Positions 1-7,699 of a stretch of DNA of 9,544 nt are shown piece after piece. Position 1 is the first letter of the stretch. Every line of letters starts with the position of its first letter. The notes beneath the pieces were generated by a model. That model did not search any database. It was not told where the DNA came from and saw only the letters and a list, made by a program, of their open reading frames with translations. The position numbers were made by a program, and so were the translations under genes. The DNA comes from Alphaproteobacteria bacterium UBA685 (GTDB taxonomy: Bacteria; Pseudomonadota; Alphaproteobacteria; Puniceispirillales; Puniceispirillaceae). The stretch covers positions 1 through 9,544 of the forward strand of contig DBMZ01000076.1 of NCBI GenBank assembly GCA_002299005.1. The letters run 5' to 3'.

Positions 1-2624
1 GCCGACATGGTCACGATTGTCTGCCACACTGAGTTGAATTGAATCATCAAAATCAGCACCATCAGACACATTGAAAGCGCGAATGAAGAGCCAAGGAAGG
101 CTTGCGTTTCAGCAATATCTTCACTCTCACCGCCAAATTCAACGCGTGAGCCGTCTGAGATTTTAGCCTCATCAATGGCGCTCTGCAAATCGGCAACAAG
201 CTTATCAGGCAACAGGCCTTCTTCGACATCTGCGTCAATATAATAGAAACGCTGGCCATTTTTGCGCTGGATATCGCCGCCTTTTGGCTGTGGCACCAAT
301 GAGGCAAAGACCGTCAGAGGCACATAATTGCCTGAGGCTGTGGGGATGCGCAATTCTTCTAAACGGTCAAGATTACGCTGGCCACGCTGGAAGCGCAAAG
401 TGATATCAATCTCATCATCTGAATCATCAGGGCGATAATCAGAGATATCAACACCGCGCGTGATAAGCTTGACCATATCGCCAATCTGGTCAATTGAGAC
501 ACCGTGGCGCGCCGCTTCATCGCGGTCAATCTGGATGGTCCATTCAATCCCCGGAAGAGGGCGCGAGTCAGTGATATCGACAAACCCGCCCATATCCTGC
601 ATCAGCTGGACAATTTGGGCTGTGGCATTGGAAGCTATATCAAGGTCATCATTGAAAATCTCAAGATGAATAGGCTTGCCGCCACCGGGCCCGCCTTGTT
701 GGGCTGTGATTGAGATATCAACACCCGCAAGCCCATCGAGGCGCGCGCGCATATCATCAATCAGCACATTGGCGGTCTCGCGTTTTTGCCAATCTTCAAA
801 AACGGTGCGGATAAAGCCAATTGAATCAGCCGGGCTTTCATTACCGCCCGGGCCAGATTTGGCATATTTGGCAGACACACCGTCAACTTGCAGAATGCGT
901 CCCTCGGCTTGCTTTACCAGATTGTCTTTTTCCTCAGCTGCCAAATCACCGCGCGCCAGAATTTGCACAACAGCTTGTTCAGGTTCGATGTCGGGGAAGA
1001 AGCTAACGCCAAGACCAGCTGAGCTATAGACGCCAAAGGCAAAGGTCATAAAGCCGGCAACCGCCACAACCACCAATGAGGGGAAGTGAATAGCGCGCTT
1101 TAAAATCCAGCGATAAGCGCGCGGCGCACTTCGTCTGGCACCACCCTTATCAGGCGCTTTTTTGCCAATCATCCCACCAAGTACGGGCACAAAGATAAGC
1201 GCCATAATCAAAGAGGCTGAAAGCACGCAAATCACGGTGATCGGCAGATATTTCATAAAGCCGCCAACAATGCCCGGCCAATAAAGCAGGGGCAAGAACA
1301 CCATCAATGTGGTGATAGTAGAGGCAATAATCGGCCATGCCATGCGCAAGGCCCCATCACGATAAGCGGTTTTCCGGTCGGCGCGTTGCGATATACGCCT
1401 ATCGGCATATTCGGTCGTGACAATTACCCCATCAACCAGCATACCTGCCACCAGAATAAGCGAGAATAGTACAATGATATTCATCGTCACGCCAAGGTAG
1501 GCAAGAACCGTGATGCCCATCAAGAAACTGCCCGGAATCGCAAGGCCAACCAATGTCGCATTGCGCAAACCAAGGCTTGCCACAACCACCACCATCACAA
1601 TCACAACCGCGGCTGTCACATTGTTGGTCAAATCGCCCAGCAATGTGCGCACAGTTTTTGAATCATCGTAAAGATAGCTCACCTTCACATCGCCCGGCAG
1701 GCTCTTTGCGCCTTCATTAATGATCGCTCTTGCGGCGCCTACGACCTCTAGGATATTTGCACCAACACGTTTTTTTACATCCAAGACAACAGAGCTTTGG
1801 CCGTTTACACGTGACCAGCCATTCGCATCTTGAAAGGCACGACGGATAGTCGCGATATCGCTGAAGTGAATGGTCGTCCCATCAGCGATTTTAATCGGCA
1901 TATTATTGAGATCTTCAAGGCTTTCGATAACGCCCGGCACTTTGACAACCAACCTGCCAGCACCTGTATCAATCGCGCCAGCTGTCACCAGCTGGTTATT
2001 TGCGGCGACAAGACCAATGACACTTGCCGGATTTAGCCCATAGGCCTCAATCGCAAGCGCATCGATGAGGATTTCAATCACCTCCTCACGGTCGCCGCCA
2101 ATATCAACTTCAAGCACGCCATCAACCGCCTCAAGACGGTCTTTTAATTCACGCGCCGCAAGCACCAATGAGCGCTCATCAAGATTGCCGTAAAGCGCGG
2201 CTGTCAGGATTGGAAATAGCCCCAATGATATCTCATTGACCTTCGGCTCATCTGCGTTAGCGGGCAGATCAGGCTTGGCATCATCAACCGCTTTTCGGAC
2301 ATCTTCCAGCACAAGATCAATATCTTCACCAGCAAGGAATTCCAATGTCACAGACGCATAACCTTCGGTTGCTACACCTGTCATTTTATCAAGGCCTGCG
2401 ACTGATTGCAGTTGCTTTTCAAGCGGTTTTACCAACAGCTTTTCAGCGTCAGATGGCGAGATGCCTGAATAGCTTACAGAGGCGTAGGCCACGGGAATTT
2501 CGACATCTGGGTTGGCTTCTTTTGGGATTTGCACCGTTGCGTTAAAGCCAACAAACAAGATGATTATCAGCATAAAGACAATAGCACCGGGGCGGCTAAA
2601 GGCCGCTTTGATGAGCGCATGCAT
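1..2624 (-). CDS. RND efflux permease (AcrB/HAE-1-like), C-terminus cut by window edge
   Basis: This is an inner-membrane proton-driven pump subunit that would work with the adaptor encoded just upstream. About 874 residues are visible; the family is usually 1020-1050, so roughly the last 150 (end of the second membrane domain) lie outside the window. Reading the minus strand gives a cytoplasmic N-terminus MHALIKAAFSRPG, TM1 at about residues 11-29, a first porter domain, TM2-TM6 at about 335-480, TM7 at about 514-535, a second porter domain at about 540-840 with a GGPGGGKP stretch, and the start of TM8 at the edge. The TM4 proton-relay motif reads LVDGVIV: Asp398 is kept, while the second Asp of AcrB (408) is Gly399. 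The ATG overlaps the adaptor stop in a TAATG junction and has GGGGAG eight bases upstream, which fixes the start. The partner Lys in TM10 cannot be checked. The substrate is unknown; family assignment is firm. Confidence 0.95.
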   Translation of the reverse strand, partial: MHALIKAAFSRPGAIVFMLIIILFVGFNATVQIPKEANPDVEIPVAYASVSYSGISPSDAEKLLVKPLEKQLQSVAGLDKMTGVATEGYASVTLEFLAGEDIDLVLEDVRKAVDDAKPDLPANADEPKVNEISLGLFPILTAALYGNLDERSLVLAARELKDRLEAVDGVLEVDIGGDREEVIEILIDALAIEAYGLNPASVIGLVAANNQLVTAGAIDTGAGRLVVKVPGVIESLEDLNNMPIKIADGTTIHFSDIATIRRAFQDANGWSRVNGQSSVVLDVKKRVGANILEVVGAARAIINEGAKSLPGDVKVSYLYDDSKTVRTLLGDLTNNVTAAVVIVMVVVVASLGLRNATLVGLAIPGSFLMGITVLAYLGVTMNIIVLFSLILVAGMLVDGVIVTTEYADRRISQRADRKTAYRDGALRMAWPIIASTITTLMVFLPLLYWPGIVGGFMKYLPITVICVLSASLIMALIFVPVLGGMIGKKAPDKGGARRSAPRAYRWILKRAIHFPSLVVVAVAGFMTFAFGVYSSAGLGVSFFPDIEPEQAVVQILARGDLAAEEKDNLVKQAEGRILQVDGVSAKYAKSGPGGNESPADSIGFIRTVFEDWQKRETANVLIDDMRARLDGLAGVDISITAQQGGPGGGKPIHLEIFNDDLDIASNATAQIVQLMQDMGGFVDITDSRPLPGIEWTIQIDRDEAARHGVSIDQIGDMVKLITRGVDISDYRPDDSDDEIDITLRFQRGQRNLDRLEELRIPTASGNYVPLTVFASLVPQPKGGDIQRKNGQRFYYIDADVEEGLLPDKLVADLQSAIDEAKISDGSRVEFGGESEDIAETQAFLGSSFALSMCLMVLILMIQFNSVWQTIVTMS

Positions 2625-2638
2625 TAGCTGTTCTCCCC
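2622..2638 (-). promoter_or_regulatory. Ribosome binding site and TAATG stop/start overlap coupling adaptor to permease
   Basis: On the minus strand GGGGAG lies at 2638-2633, followed by eight bases and then TAATG. The TAA ends the adaptor and the ATG, sharing one A, starts the permease. This is the usual arrangement for translational coupling of pump subunits and it decides the permease start. Confidence 0.85.
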
Positions 2639-3895
2639 GCTTGTTGTGTCAAGCTCATAGCGCACAGCTTCACCTTCGGATAAGAAGGCCTGTCCTGCGG
2701 CAAGCACAATAGTGTCATCGCCAAGGCCTGAGATGAAGGCTGAATTGCCTGATGTGCGGACTAATTCGACAGCAACAGTTTTAACCCTCTCATCAGCATC
2801 AACGATCTTCGCTGTCAGCTGGCCATCTTCATCAACATTCAAATGAGCAGGCGAGATTTCAAACGCATCAACTGTGCCAATGGTCACACTTGCCTCAGCA
2901 CTCATGCCGGCGCGCAATGCCCCATCGCGGTTATCAAGGCTCACCTCAATGGTGAAGGTGCGTGTCGCAAGATTGGCCGTGCTAGCGATTTTTGTAACTG
3001 TCCCTGTGGTGTTGCCTTGGCCAATAATCTCAATATCGGCTCTATCGCCAATTGTGATGTCACTGATACGGGCTTGCGGAATCGGCACATCTAGGATCAG
3101 CTCTTGCAAGCCGATAATATGGGCCACCCTGCCATTATCTGAGGCAAATTCGCCAATCTCAACCATGATATCTTCAAGCCAGCCATCTTGCGGGGCTGTG
3201 ATGGTCGTAAAGCCAAGCTGTTCTTCTAGCATGGCAAGACGCGCATCCACTGATTTCAATTGTGCATAAGAAGCAGATAATTCTTTTTCTTCTGAAAGAG
3301 ACTGTAATTCAAACAGGCGTGTCTCTGCGGCGGTTAATTGGGCGCGCTGAGAGGTTAGCGATAATTCTGTTTGCAGGCCGCGCTTTGCCAGCTCTTGATT
3401 AGCCTCATAGGTGGCTTTAATCGCGGCAAGCTCTGTTTCTGCGGCATTAAGCTGTGCGGCGAGGGTGCCATCCGCGCTAAAGCGCTTTTTGGCATCTTCG
3501 TAAGCGGCAAGAGCGGCTTGTCTTTCTGCTTTTGCCGCCGCGATATCGGCGTTTAAGGTGCCTTTTGAAAGTTCAATTAAAGCCTCACCTTGCGCGACCC
3601 AGCTGCCTTCTTTGGCAGGGATGGCGGCAACAAAGGCTTTGCGGCGGCTGACAATTTGGACATCATAGGAGGTGCGCGTCACGCCGCTTGCTCTGACCTG
3701 TAGAGGCGTTTGGTTATTGGCAACACGAAGCGCTTTAATCGTTAATTGCTTTACAGGCTCATCTGTTGCAACGGCCGTATCAGCGATTGCCGCCTCATCA
3801 GCAGAAGGCGCAGGAGAGAAAAGGCCAGATAACATCCATGCAGTGACACCGCCCGCAATTAAGAGGGCCCAAATATAAGAGCTACGCACGCGCAT
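2624..3895 (-). CDS. RND efflux periplasmic adaptor (membrane fusion protein, HlyD/AcrA family)
   Basis: This adaptor would bridge the inner-membrane RND pump to an outer-membrane channel. I chose the ATG at 3895 (protein MRVRSSYIWALL, 423 aa). The frame stays open to an ATG at 4036, but that would overlap the preceding oxidoreductase gene and put a 47-residue hydrophilic stretch before the membrane anchor. Visible parts: one N-terminal membrane anchor at about residues 7-26 with no lipobox Cys; first lipoyl half at about 77-110 with the KEGSWVAQGEALIEL turn; a long Ala/Glu-rich helical hairpin at about 111-226; second lipoyl half at about 227-253 beginning TITAPQDGWLEDI; a beta-barrel domain at about 263-341 with the LRAGMSAEASV segment; and a membrane-proximal domain to the end. 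Its stop overlaps the permease start by one base, so the two are translationally coupled. No strong ribosome binding site precedes the ATG. Confidence 0.93.
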   Translation of the reverse strand: MRVRSSYIWALLIAGGVTAWMLSGLFSPAPSADEAAIADTAVATDEPVKQLTIKALRVANNQTPLQVRASGVTRTSYDVQIVSRRKAFVAAIPAKEGSWVAQGEALIELSKGTLNADIAAAKAERQAALAAYEDAKKRFSADGTLAAQLNAAETELAAIKATYEANQELAKRGLQTELSLTSQRAQLTAAETRLFELQSLSEEKELSASYAQLKSVDARLAMLEEQLGFTTITAPQDGWLEDIMVEIGEFASDNGRVAHIIGLQELILDVPIPQARISDITIGDRADIEIIGQGNTTGTVTKIASTANLATRTFTIEVSLDNRDGALRAGMSAEASVTIGTVDAFEISPAHLNVDEDGQLTAKIVDADERVKTVAVELVRTSGNSAFISGLGDDTIVLAAGQAFLSEGEAVRYELDTTSGENS

Positions 3896-3932
3896 AATCA
3901 GTCTCGTTTCAAATTGGAGTTTCGATGCGCCT

Positions 3933-3961
3933 GTTATAGCATGATTCACTTTGAGACGAAA
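3933..3961 (-). promoter_or_regulatory. Possible extended -10 promoter for the efflux pair
   Basis: In the 91-base gap upstream of the adaptor the minus strand reads TGCTATAAC, with a TATAAC hexamer at 3938-3933. This is a five-of-six match to a -10 box with the TGn extension. The hexamer 17 bases upstream (3961-3956, TTTCGT) is a poor -35. It would give a leader of about 30 bases before the ATG at 3895. It is a pattern match only and could be chance in an AT-rich spacer. Confidence 0.3.
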
Positions 3962-3963
3962 CC

Positions 3964-3982
3964 ATCTCGATAAATACGAGAT
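3964..3982 (-). terminator. Hairpin just after the oxidoreductase gene (weak terminator or operator)
   Basis: ATCTCG (3964-3969) and CGAGAT (3977-3982) form a perfect six-base stem with a seven-base loop, starting five bases after the oxidoreductase stop. No T-run follows on the minus strand (the next bases are GGTTTCG), so it is not a classical intrinsic terminator. It sits just upstream of the possible promoter of the efflux genes, so it could instead be a regulator site. Confidence 0.35.
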
Positions 3983-3986
3983 AGGA

Positions 3987-5210
3987 TTAGATAACCGCTT
4001 TTTCGATGATTGGCCTATTTTGCGGGATGCGGTCATAATGGAACGGTGTCATATCAAGCGTCTTGTAAGAGCCGTAGGTTAGATATTCAGCTGTACCGCG
4101 CCCCATGGCTGGTGATTGCTGAAGGCCATGGCCGGAAAATCCATTGAGGAAGACAAAATTCTCAACCTCTGTATGCGGCCCCATAATCGCATTATGGTCA
4201 AAATAATTAGTGGCATAATGACCAGCCCATTCACGCACAACTTTAATCGCTTCAAATTGCGGAATGCGCGTCGCCAAGACAGGCCAGATATGATCCATCC
4301 ATAGGCTGTGATCCATCTCAAAATCATCATAAGCGACGGCGGGATCAATCTCTGCATGACCACCTGCCATATAGAGCGAGGAGCCATCTTGGCGGAAATG
4401 AACGCCTGAAGGGTCAATCGTTAGCGGCAAGTCTCTATCAAGCGGGTTTTCAGCTGAAAAGACCCATGTATAACGCTTGCGAGGCTCAACAGGCACATCA
4501 ATGCCGGCCATCTTGCAGGTTTCAATCGCGCGTGGGCCAGAGGCATTGACAAGCTGGCCGCAAGAGATGGTCTCACCGCTTGCAAGCGTCACAGATTCAA
4601 CCCTTGTGCCCGCCGCGCTCTTACGCATGGCCACGACTTCATTATGGATATAATCAACACCATTTTGACGCGCTTTTTTGCGCAACCAATCAAAGACCGT
4701 GACGCCTTCCCAATAGCCCTCATCAACAAGATTATGAGAGCCAAGCAGAATGTCATCAACATTATAGAACGGATAATCGCGCTTGATATCTTCTGGGCTC
4801 ATAAGCTTGGTGCCTGCGCCAGCTTCTTGCTGAACGCTATGGCTTTCACGCAAAGTCTCGGCAAATTCAGGCGTGTCAGCCAGATACATATAGCCAAAAT
4901 TCTGAATCGTCAGCTGTGGCACATCAGGGTCATTATCCATGAATTGACGCATATTTTTGACAAATTCAGCGGCAAATTGAGAAATGCGAATATTTAGCTC
5001 GGCGCTAAATTGCTGTCTCATACAGCTATTTGTATGGTTGGTTGAGGAAAATTCGTAAGTCGGATCTTTTTCCACGACCAAAATGCGCCCATCAAAATCT
5101 TTGTTTTGCGATAGGAACCAAGCGGTTGAAGAGCCCATAATAGCGCCGCCAATGATGATCACATCATAGCTGTCATGCTGTCCTGTTTTTGGATATATAA
5201 GGTTGCTCAT
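3987..5210 (-). CDS. FOXRED1-like FAD-dependent oxidoreductase (DAO family)
   Basis: This 407-aa soluble flavoenzyme belongs to the D-amino-acid oxidase/sarcosine oxidase fold. Such enzymes oxidise C-N bonds of amino acids or N-methyl amines with bound FAD; the substrate here cannot be read from sequence. The N-terminal dinucleotide fold is at about residues 16-49: VIIIGGAIMGSS, with the usual central Gly replaced by Ala, then VVEKD, where Glu47 would bind the adenosine ribose. RQQFS at 65-69 and the C-terminal NGFSGHGLQQSPAMGRG block at 356-372, followed by TLDMTPF, match what I remember of FOXRED1, the mitochondrial complex I assembly factor, better than glycine or sarcosine oxidases. NASGP at 222-226 is the second FAD-contact loop. 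There is no signal peptide, so it is cytoplasmic. GAGGAG lies ten bases before the ATG. The neighbours on both sides are unrelated in function. Confidence 0.9.
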   Translation of the reverse strand: MSNLIYPKTGQHDSYDVIIIGGAIMGSSTAWFLSQNKDFDGRILVVEKDPTYEFSSTNHTNSCMRQQFSAELNIRISQFAAEFVKNMRQFMDNDPDVPQLTIQNFGYMYLADTPEFAETLRESHSVQQEAGAGTKLMSPEDIKRDYPFYNVDDILLGSHNLVDEGYWEGVTVFDWLRKKARQNGVDYIHNEVVAMRKSAAGTRVESVTLASGETISCGQLVNASGPRAIETCKMAGIDVPVEPRKRYTWVFSAENPLDRDLPLTIDPSGVHFRQDGSSLYMAGGHAEIDPAVAYDDFEMDHSLWMDHIWPVLATRIPQFEAIKVVREWAGHYATNYFDHNAIMGPHTEVENFVFLNGFSGHGLQQSPAMGRGTAEYLTYGSYKTLDMTPFHYDRIPQNRPIIEKAVI

Positions 5211-5318
5211 GATATGATATCTCCTCTATCGCCCGCCCATTTCATGCCAAAATCAGACATGGCGCACATGTTATTTTGCTTACACCTACCGATTAGGCTT
5301 GTACAAGTAAAAATTAGG
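5211..5318. other. 108-base intergenic spacer with two short palindromes
   Basis: This gap between the TpsB stop and the oxidoreductase start contains a perfect ten-base palindrome CTTGTACAAG (5298-5307) and an inverted repeat ACATG-N5-CATGT (5257-5271). Neither is followed by a T-run on the minus strand, so I see no intrinsic terminator for the secretion operon. The palindromes could be regulator sites for the oxidoreductase. I found no convincing -35/-10 pair. The oxidoreductase ribosome binding site GAGGAG is at 5226-5221. Confidence 0.4.
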
Positions 5319-7106
5319 TTAAAAGGGCATATTGACCGAAATATTGGTGGTAATATCGCCTTCTTTTTCAGGGCTATCTTCGTTCTTTAGCTGTTTGGCT
5401 TGTTCAATGTTCACCGTCATGCCGCTTTCCATGATGAATTGGCCGCCAATTGCCGCAGAGATGGCTTCTTGTTGGCGCTCTTCGCCCGCAACAAGCACAC
5501 CTTTTTGGCGCACGGTGCCAATATCAAGCCTGCCTAGAAGCGTGAATAGAGAGGGCGGCAAGGGGCCAAAGCCAACCAATGGTCTCTGCCAATTAAGCTG
5601 GACGCTTGCCAACAGGCAATCTTCGCCTGATAGGGTGCCGGCATCAAGTCCAATGCCAAAACCTCTGCCACCAAATGAGCATTCTGAATTCGCGAATAGG
5701 GCATCATCACTGAGTGTGATTTGTGCCATCGCGCGGAATGTGGCATCTACCTGTCCGACAGATAAAAAGCGCAAAGGTTGGCGGTAACGCTCAGATAAGC
5801 GCAGAATTGAATGATGCAAATTCGCGCCTTCACGGCTATTGGCGCGCGCCCCAAAGAAATTGGCGCCTTGCTCAAATTCAACACGTAAAGCATGTGATGC
5901 CCCATCGCCCAGCGCCGCCTCATAATCAGCATAGCCTGTCACATGGCGCACATAATCAGTGGTCGATGGCACGCCGTCATTGCGTGATTGTGAGTTTGTC
6001 ACCCGCACCGCGCCGCCCACAAAGAGCGATGATCCCCGCCGCTGCCAGAGGGGAAGTCGTAAACCAAATTCCTGTGTATAGGCGCTTGAAGTGAAGTTAA
6101 TATCAGACAAAGCGCCTTTTTCTGGACGCGTCTCTGATTGCGCTAATTTCACATAGAGCTCAAGGTTGGTATCATCAATATAGCTGCTATAATCAAAGGC
6201 CAGCGATTTATAGGTTTTTGGGTCAGGGGCTTGGCGGATAGACAGGCGCGCGGTATCACGCCCTGACCATTGGCCTAGCCAGGCAAGATCTGCCAAGAAA
6301 ACATCGCGGCCCAAGCTTTCGGATAGATAATTCTGATAGCCGGTACTAGCGGTCTGGCGTCTTTGGTCAATCTCAAGGATAAGCGCAGAGCTGCTTGGCT
6401 TTTTGCCAGGCCTGATAATGCCCTTCGCAGAAATGCCCGGATAATCATTGATAGAGAGTAAAAACTCTTCCAAATCATCTGTGCGCGTCAGGCCCTTTGC
6501 GGCAAAACGCCCAAACGCATCAAGGATATGAGCGCGCGCAAGGTCTGAGAGGTTTCGCTCGCGAATGATAAGCTCATCAATGCGGCCTTCGATGATTTCA
6601 ATGCGCACCTGCCCATCGGTCACTTCCTGCGCTGGAACAAGCGCAAATGACAGGGCATATCCTTGGGTGCGGTAATAGGTGGTGATTCTATCGGCAAAGG
6701 CATAAAGCGCTGAGAGCGAGATTACGGCGCCTGTCTCTGGCGGGCCCAGGCTTGTTAAGGTTTCAACGGAAAAACGCTCGCCGCCCATGATTGACAGGGC
6801 TGAAAGCGTGAATGTGATGTCATCTGCGCCAATTGGTGCCTCATCCAATGAGGGCAGGGATAAAGGCGCGCTGTCTTGCCGCTTGGTCGTGGGAGGCTCT
6901 TTTAGCGCGCGTTCTATGATTTCAGGATTAGATAGGCTGGTAAGCTGGGCTGAGGCTGTTGATAAGCCCATGCCAAGGGGAAGCCACGCAAGGGACAAGC
7001 AAGCAAATGCTACACAGGCAAATGCGAAACAGGCGAATGCTCTTTTGAAAGAGGGCCTGTTGGATAAAAGATAGGCGGCGATAGCTTGCATAGTCTTAAC
7101 CACCAT
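5319..7106 (-). CDS. Two-partner secretion outer-membrane transporter (TpsB, FhaC/ShlB/HecB family)
   Basis: This 595-aa Omp85-superfamily pore would move the repeat protein encoded upstream across the outer membrane. Numbering from ATG 7106: a signal peptide with Lys21-Arg22, a hydrophobic core and likely cleavage after Ala-Ser-Ala (about residue 53); a linker to about 95; POTRA1 at about 97-180, including YYRTQGYALSFALVPAQEV and IIEGRIDELII; POTRA2 at about 181-250, including NDYPGISAKGIIRPG; and a beta-barrel at about 255-595 ending VNMPF, a terminal Phe suited to BAM recognition. The loop-6 signature is GGRGF at 479-483 (FhaC has VRGY), and the barrel-wall DxG partner is D528-I-G530. Length is close to FhaC. 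Two Cys, 476 and 497, bracket the loop-6 motif. An in-frame ATG at 7091 has GGTGG eight bases upstream and may be the true start, because GAGGG abuts the first ATG too closely. Confidence 0.94.
   Translation of the reverse strand: MVVKTMQAIAAYLLSNRPSFKRAFACFAFACVAFACLSLAWLPLGMGLSTASAQLTSLSNPEIIERALKEPPTTKRQDSAPLSLPSLDEAPIGADDITFTLSALSIMGGERFSVETLTSLGPPETGAVISLSALYAFADRITTYYRTQGYALSFALVPAQEVTDGQVRIEIIEGRIDELIIRERNLSDLARAHILDAFGRFAAKGLTRTDDLEEFLLSINDYPGISAKGIIRPGKKPSSSALILEIDQRRQTASTGYQNYLSESLGRDVFLADLAWLGQWSGRDTARLSIRQAPDPKTYKSLAFDYSSYIDDTNLELYVKLAQSETRPEKGALSDINFTSSAYTQEFGLRLPLWQRRGSSLFVGGAVRVTNSQSRNDGVPSTTDYVRHVTGYADYEAALGDGASHALRVEFEQGANFFGARANSREGANLHHSILRLSERYRQPLRFLSVGQVDATFRAMAQITLSDDALFANSECSFGGRGFGIGLDAGTLSGEDCLLASVQLNWQRPLVGFGPLPPSLFTLLGRLDIGTVRQKGVLVAGEERQQEAISAAIGGQFIMESGMTVNIEQAKQLKNEDSPEKEGDITTNISVNMPF
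6996..7040 (-). repeat. Three tandem 15-bp units inside the TpsB signal peptide
   Basis: Units 7026-7040, 7011-7025 and 6996-7010 each encode Ala-Phe-Ala-Cys plus one variable residue (Phe, Val, Leu), building the hydrophobic core of the signal peptide. The plus-strand units read GAAACAGGCGAATGC, TACACAGGCAAATGC and CAAGCAAGCAAATGC, so the repetition is visible at DNA level and suggests expansion by slippage. The count is a multiple of three bases, so gain or loss would change core length without a frameshift. Confidence 0.8.
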
Positions 7107-7138
7107 CCCTCACATTCATCCCATTAACACCAGTGTTG

Positions 7139-7681
7139 TTACGAGTTGTTTTTAAACCACGCCTCGTTTTTTGACTTTACCTCATTATAGGCCTTTGTGA
7201 AACCTGATAAAGACAGGCCCACAACGCGTGGCTGGCCATTGCTGGCAAGCACCGCGATGGCGGCTTGGCTTCCTTTTTTTAGCGGGTTAAGCGCGGCCTC
7301 TTGGACAATCGCCTCAATAAAACAGCCATCTTGCTCACATCTTGTGAATTTTAAAGCTGTTAGCGCCTGATCTTGTTGGTCAATTTCAAACAAAATGCCA
7401 CCCGAAACGAGCAGGCCTGTCGGCACCCAAATTTGCACGCCAATTTCATCTTTTGCGCCAAAATGCGCGATAGAGGTCAGCATCACACGTTGCTGGGTAT
7501 TTGTATCAAACGCTGTTTGCACCGCATCACAAGGGGGCAGATCGGCGCGTTCAATACAGCGCACAACCCAATCCTTGTAAGTCGTGGTTGTGATATCGTC
7601 AGCTGATTGCGCAAAGGCAGGCTGGCTGCCCATGATAAGCAAAAATAACGTCAGCAAGTGACGGATAGTTCTGGTACGCAT
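7139..7681 (-). CDS. IalB-family (invasion-associated locus B) secreted protein
   Basis: This 180-aa exported protein is likely periplasmic. It has a signal peptide: basic start MRTRTIRH, a hydrophobic run at about 9-18, and likely cleavage after Ala-Phe-Ala (about residue 24). The mature part fits the IalB family: a D37-W-V-V-R-C42 motif with a second Cys51; then IWVPTGLLVSGGILFEID at about 84-101; Cys115 and Cys120 in TRCEQDGCF; and GLSLSGFTKAYNEV near the end. The four cysteines in two close pairs suggest two disulfides. IalB was named from a Bartonella locus linked to erythrocyte invasion, but most family members are uncharacterised, so no virulence role is implied. It lies between the secretion exoprotein (18 bases upstream) and its transporter (32 bases downstream), with GAAGGA twelve bases before the ATG directly after the upstream stop, which points to co-expression. 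A role in folding, disulfide handling or release of the exoprotein is my inference. Confidence 0.9.
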   Translation of the reverse strand: MRTRTIRHLLTLFLLIMGSQPAFAQSADDITTTTYKDWVVRCIERADLPPCDAVQTAFDTNTQQRVMLTSIAHFGAKDEIGVQIWVPTGLLVSGGILFEIDQQDQALTALKFTRCEQDGCFIEAIVQEAALNPLKKGSQAAIAVLASNGQPRVVGLSLSGFTKAYNEVKSKNEAWFKNNS

Positions 7682-7699
7682 CTTGTGAAATGATCCTTC

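Noticed and set aside
460..1029. Plus-strand open frames of 60-120 codons over the permease
   Set aside because: They are antisense shadows of the RND coding frame, with low-complexity Ser/Arg-rich products, and the minus-strand frame encodes a clear family.
2874..3269. 131-codon plus-strand open frame over the adaptor gene
   Set aside because: It is an antisense shadow of a well-supported coding frame, and its product has no recognisable domain.
3896..4036. Upstream ATG at 4036 for the adaptor gene
   Set aside because: It would overlap the oxidoreductase coding end by about 50 bases and put 47 unconserved residues before the membrane anchor; the ATG at 3895 fits the family.
5308..5330. Terminator after the TpsB gene
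   Set aside because: The T-run just after the stop precedes rather than follows the CTTGTACAAG palindrome on the minus strand, so the order is wrong for an intrinsic terminator.
6996..7040. AFAC motifs in the TpsB signal peptide as a lipobox
   Set aside because: Phe occupies the -2 position and there is no Leu at -3; TpsB proteins are barrels cleaved by signal peptidase I, and an ASA|Q site follows.
7126..7137. AACAC-CA-GTGTT inverted repeat between ialB and tpsB
   Set aside because: The two-base loop and short stem with no T-run do not support a terminator, and the site is too short to claim as an operator.
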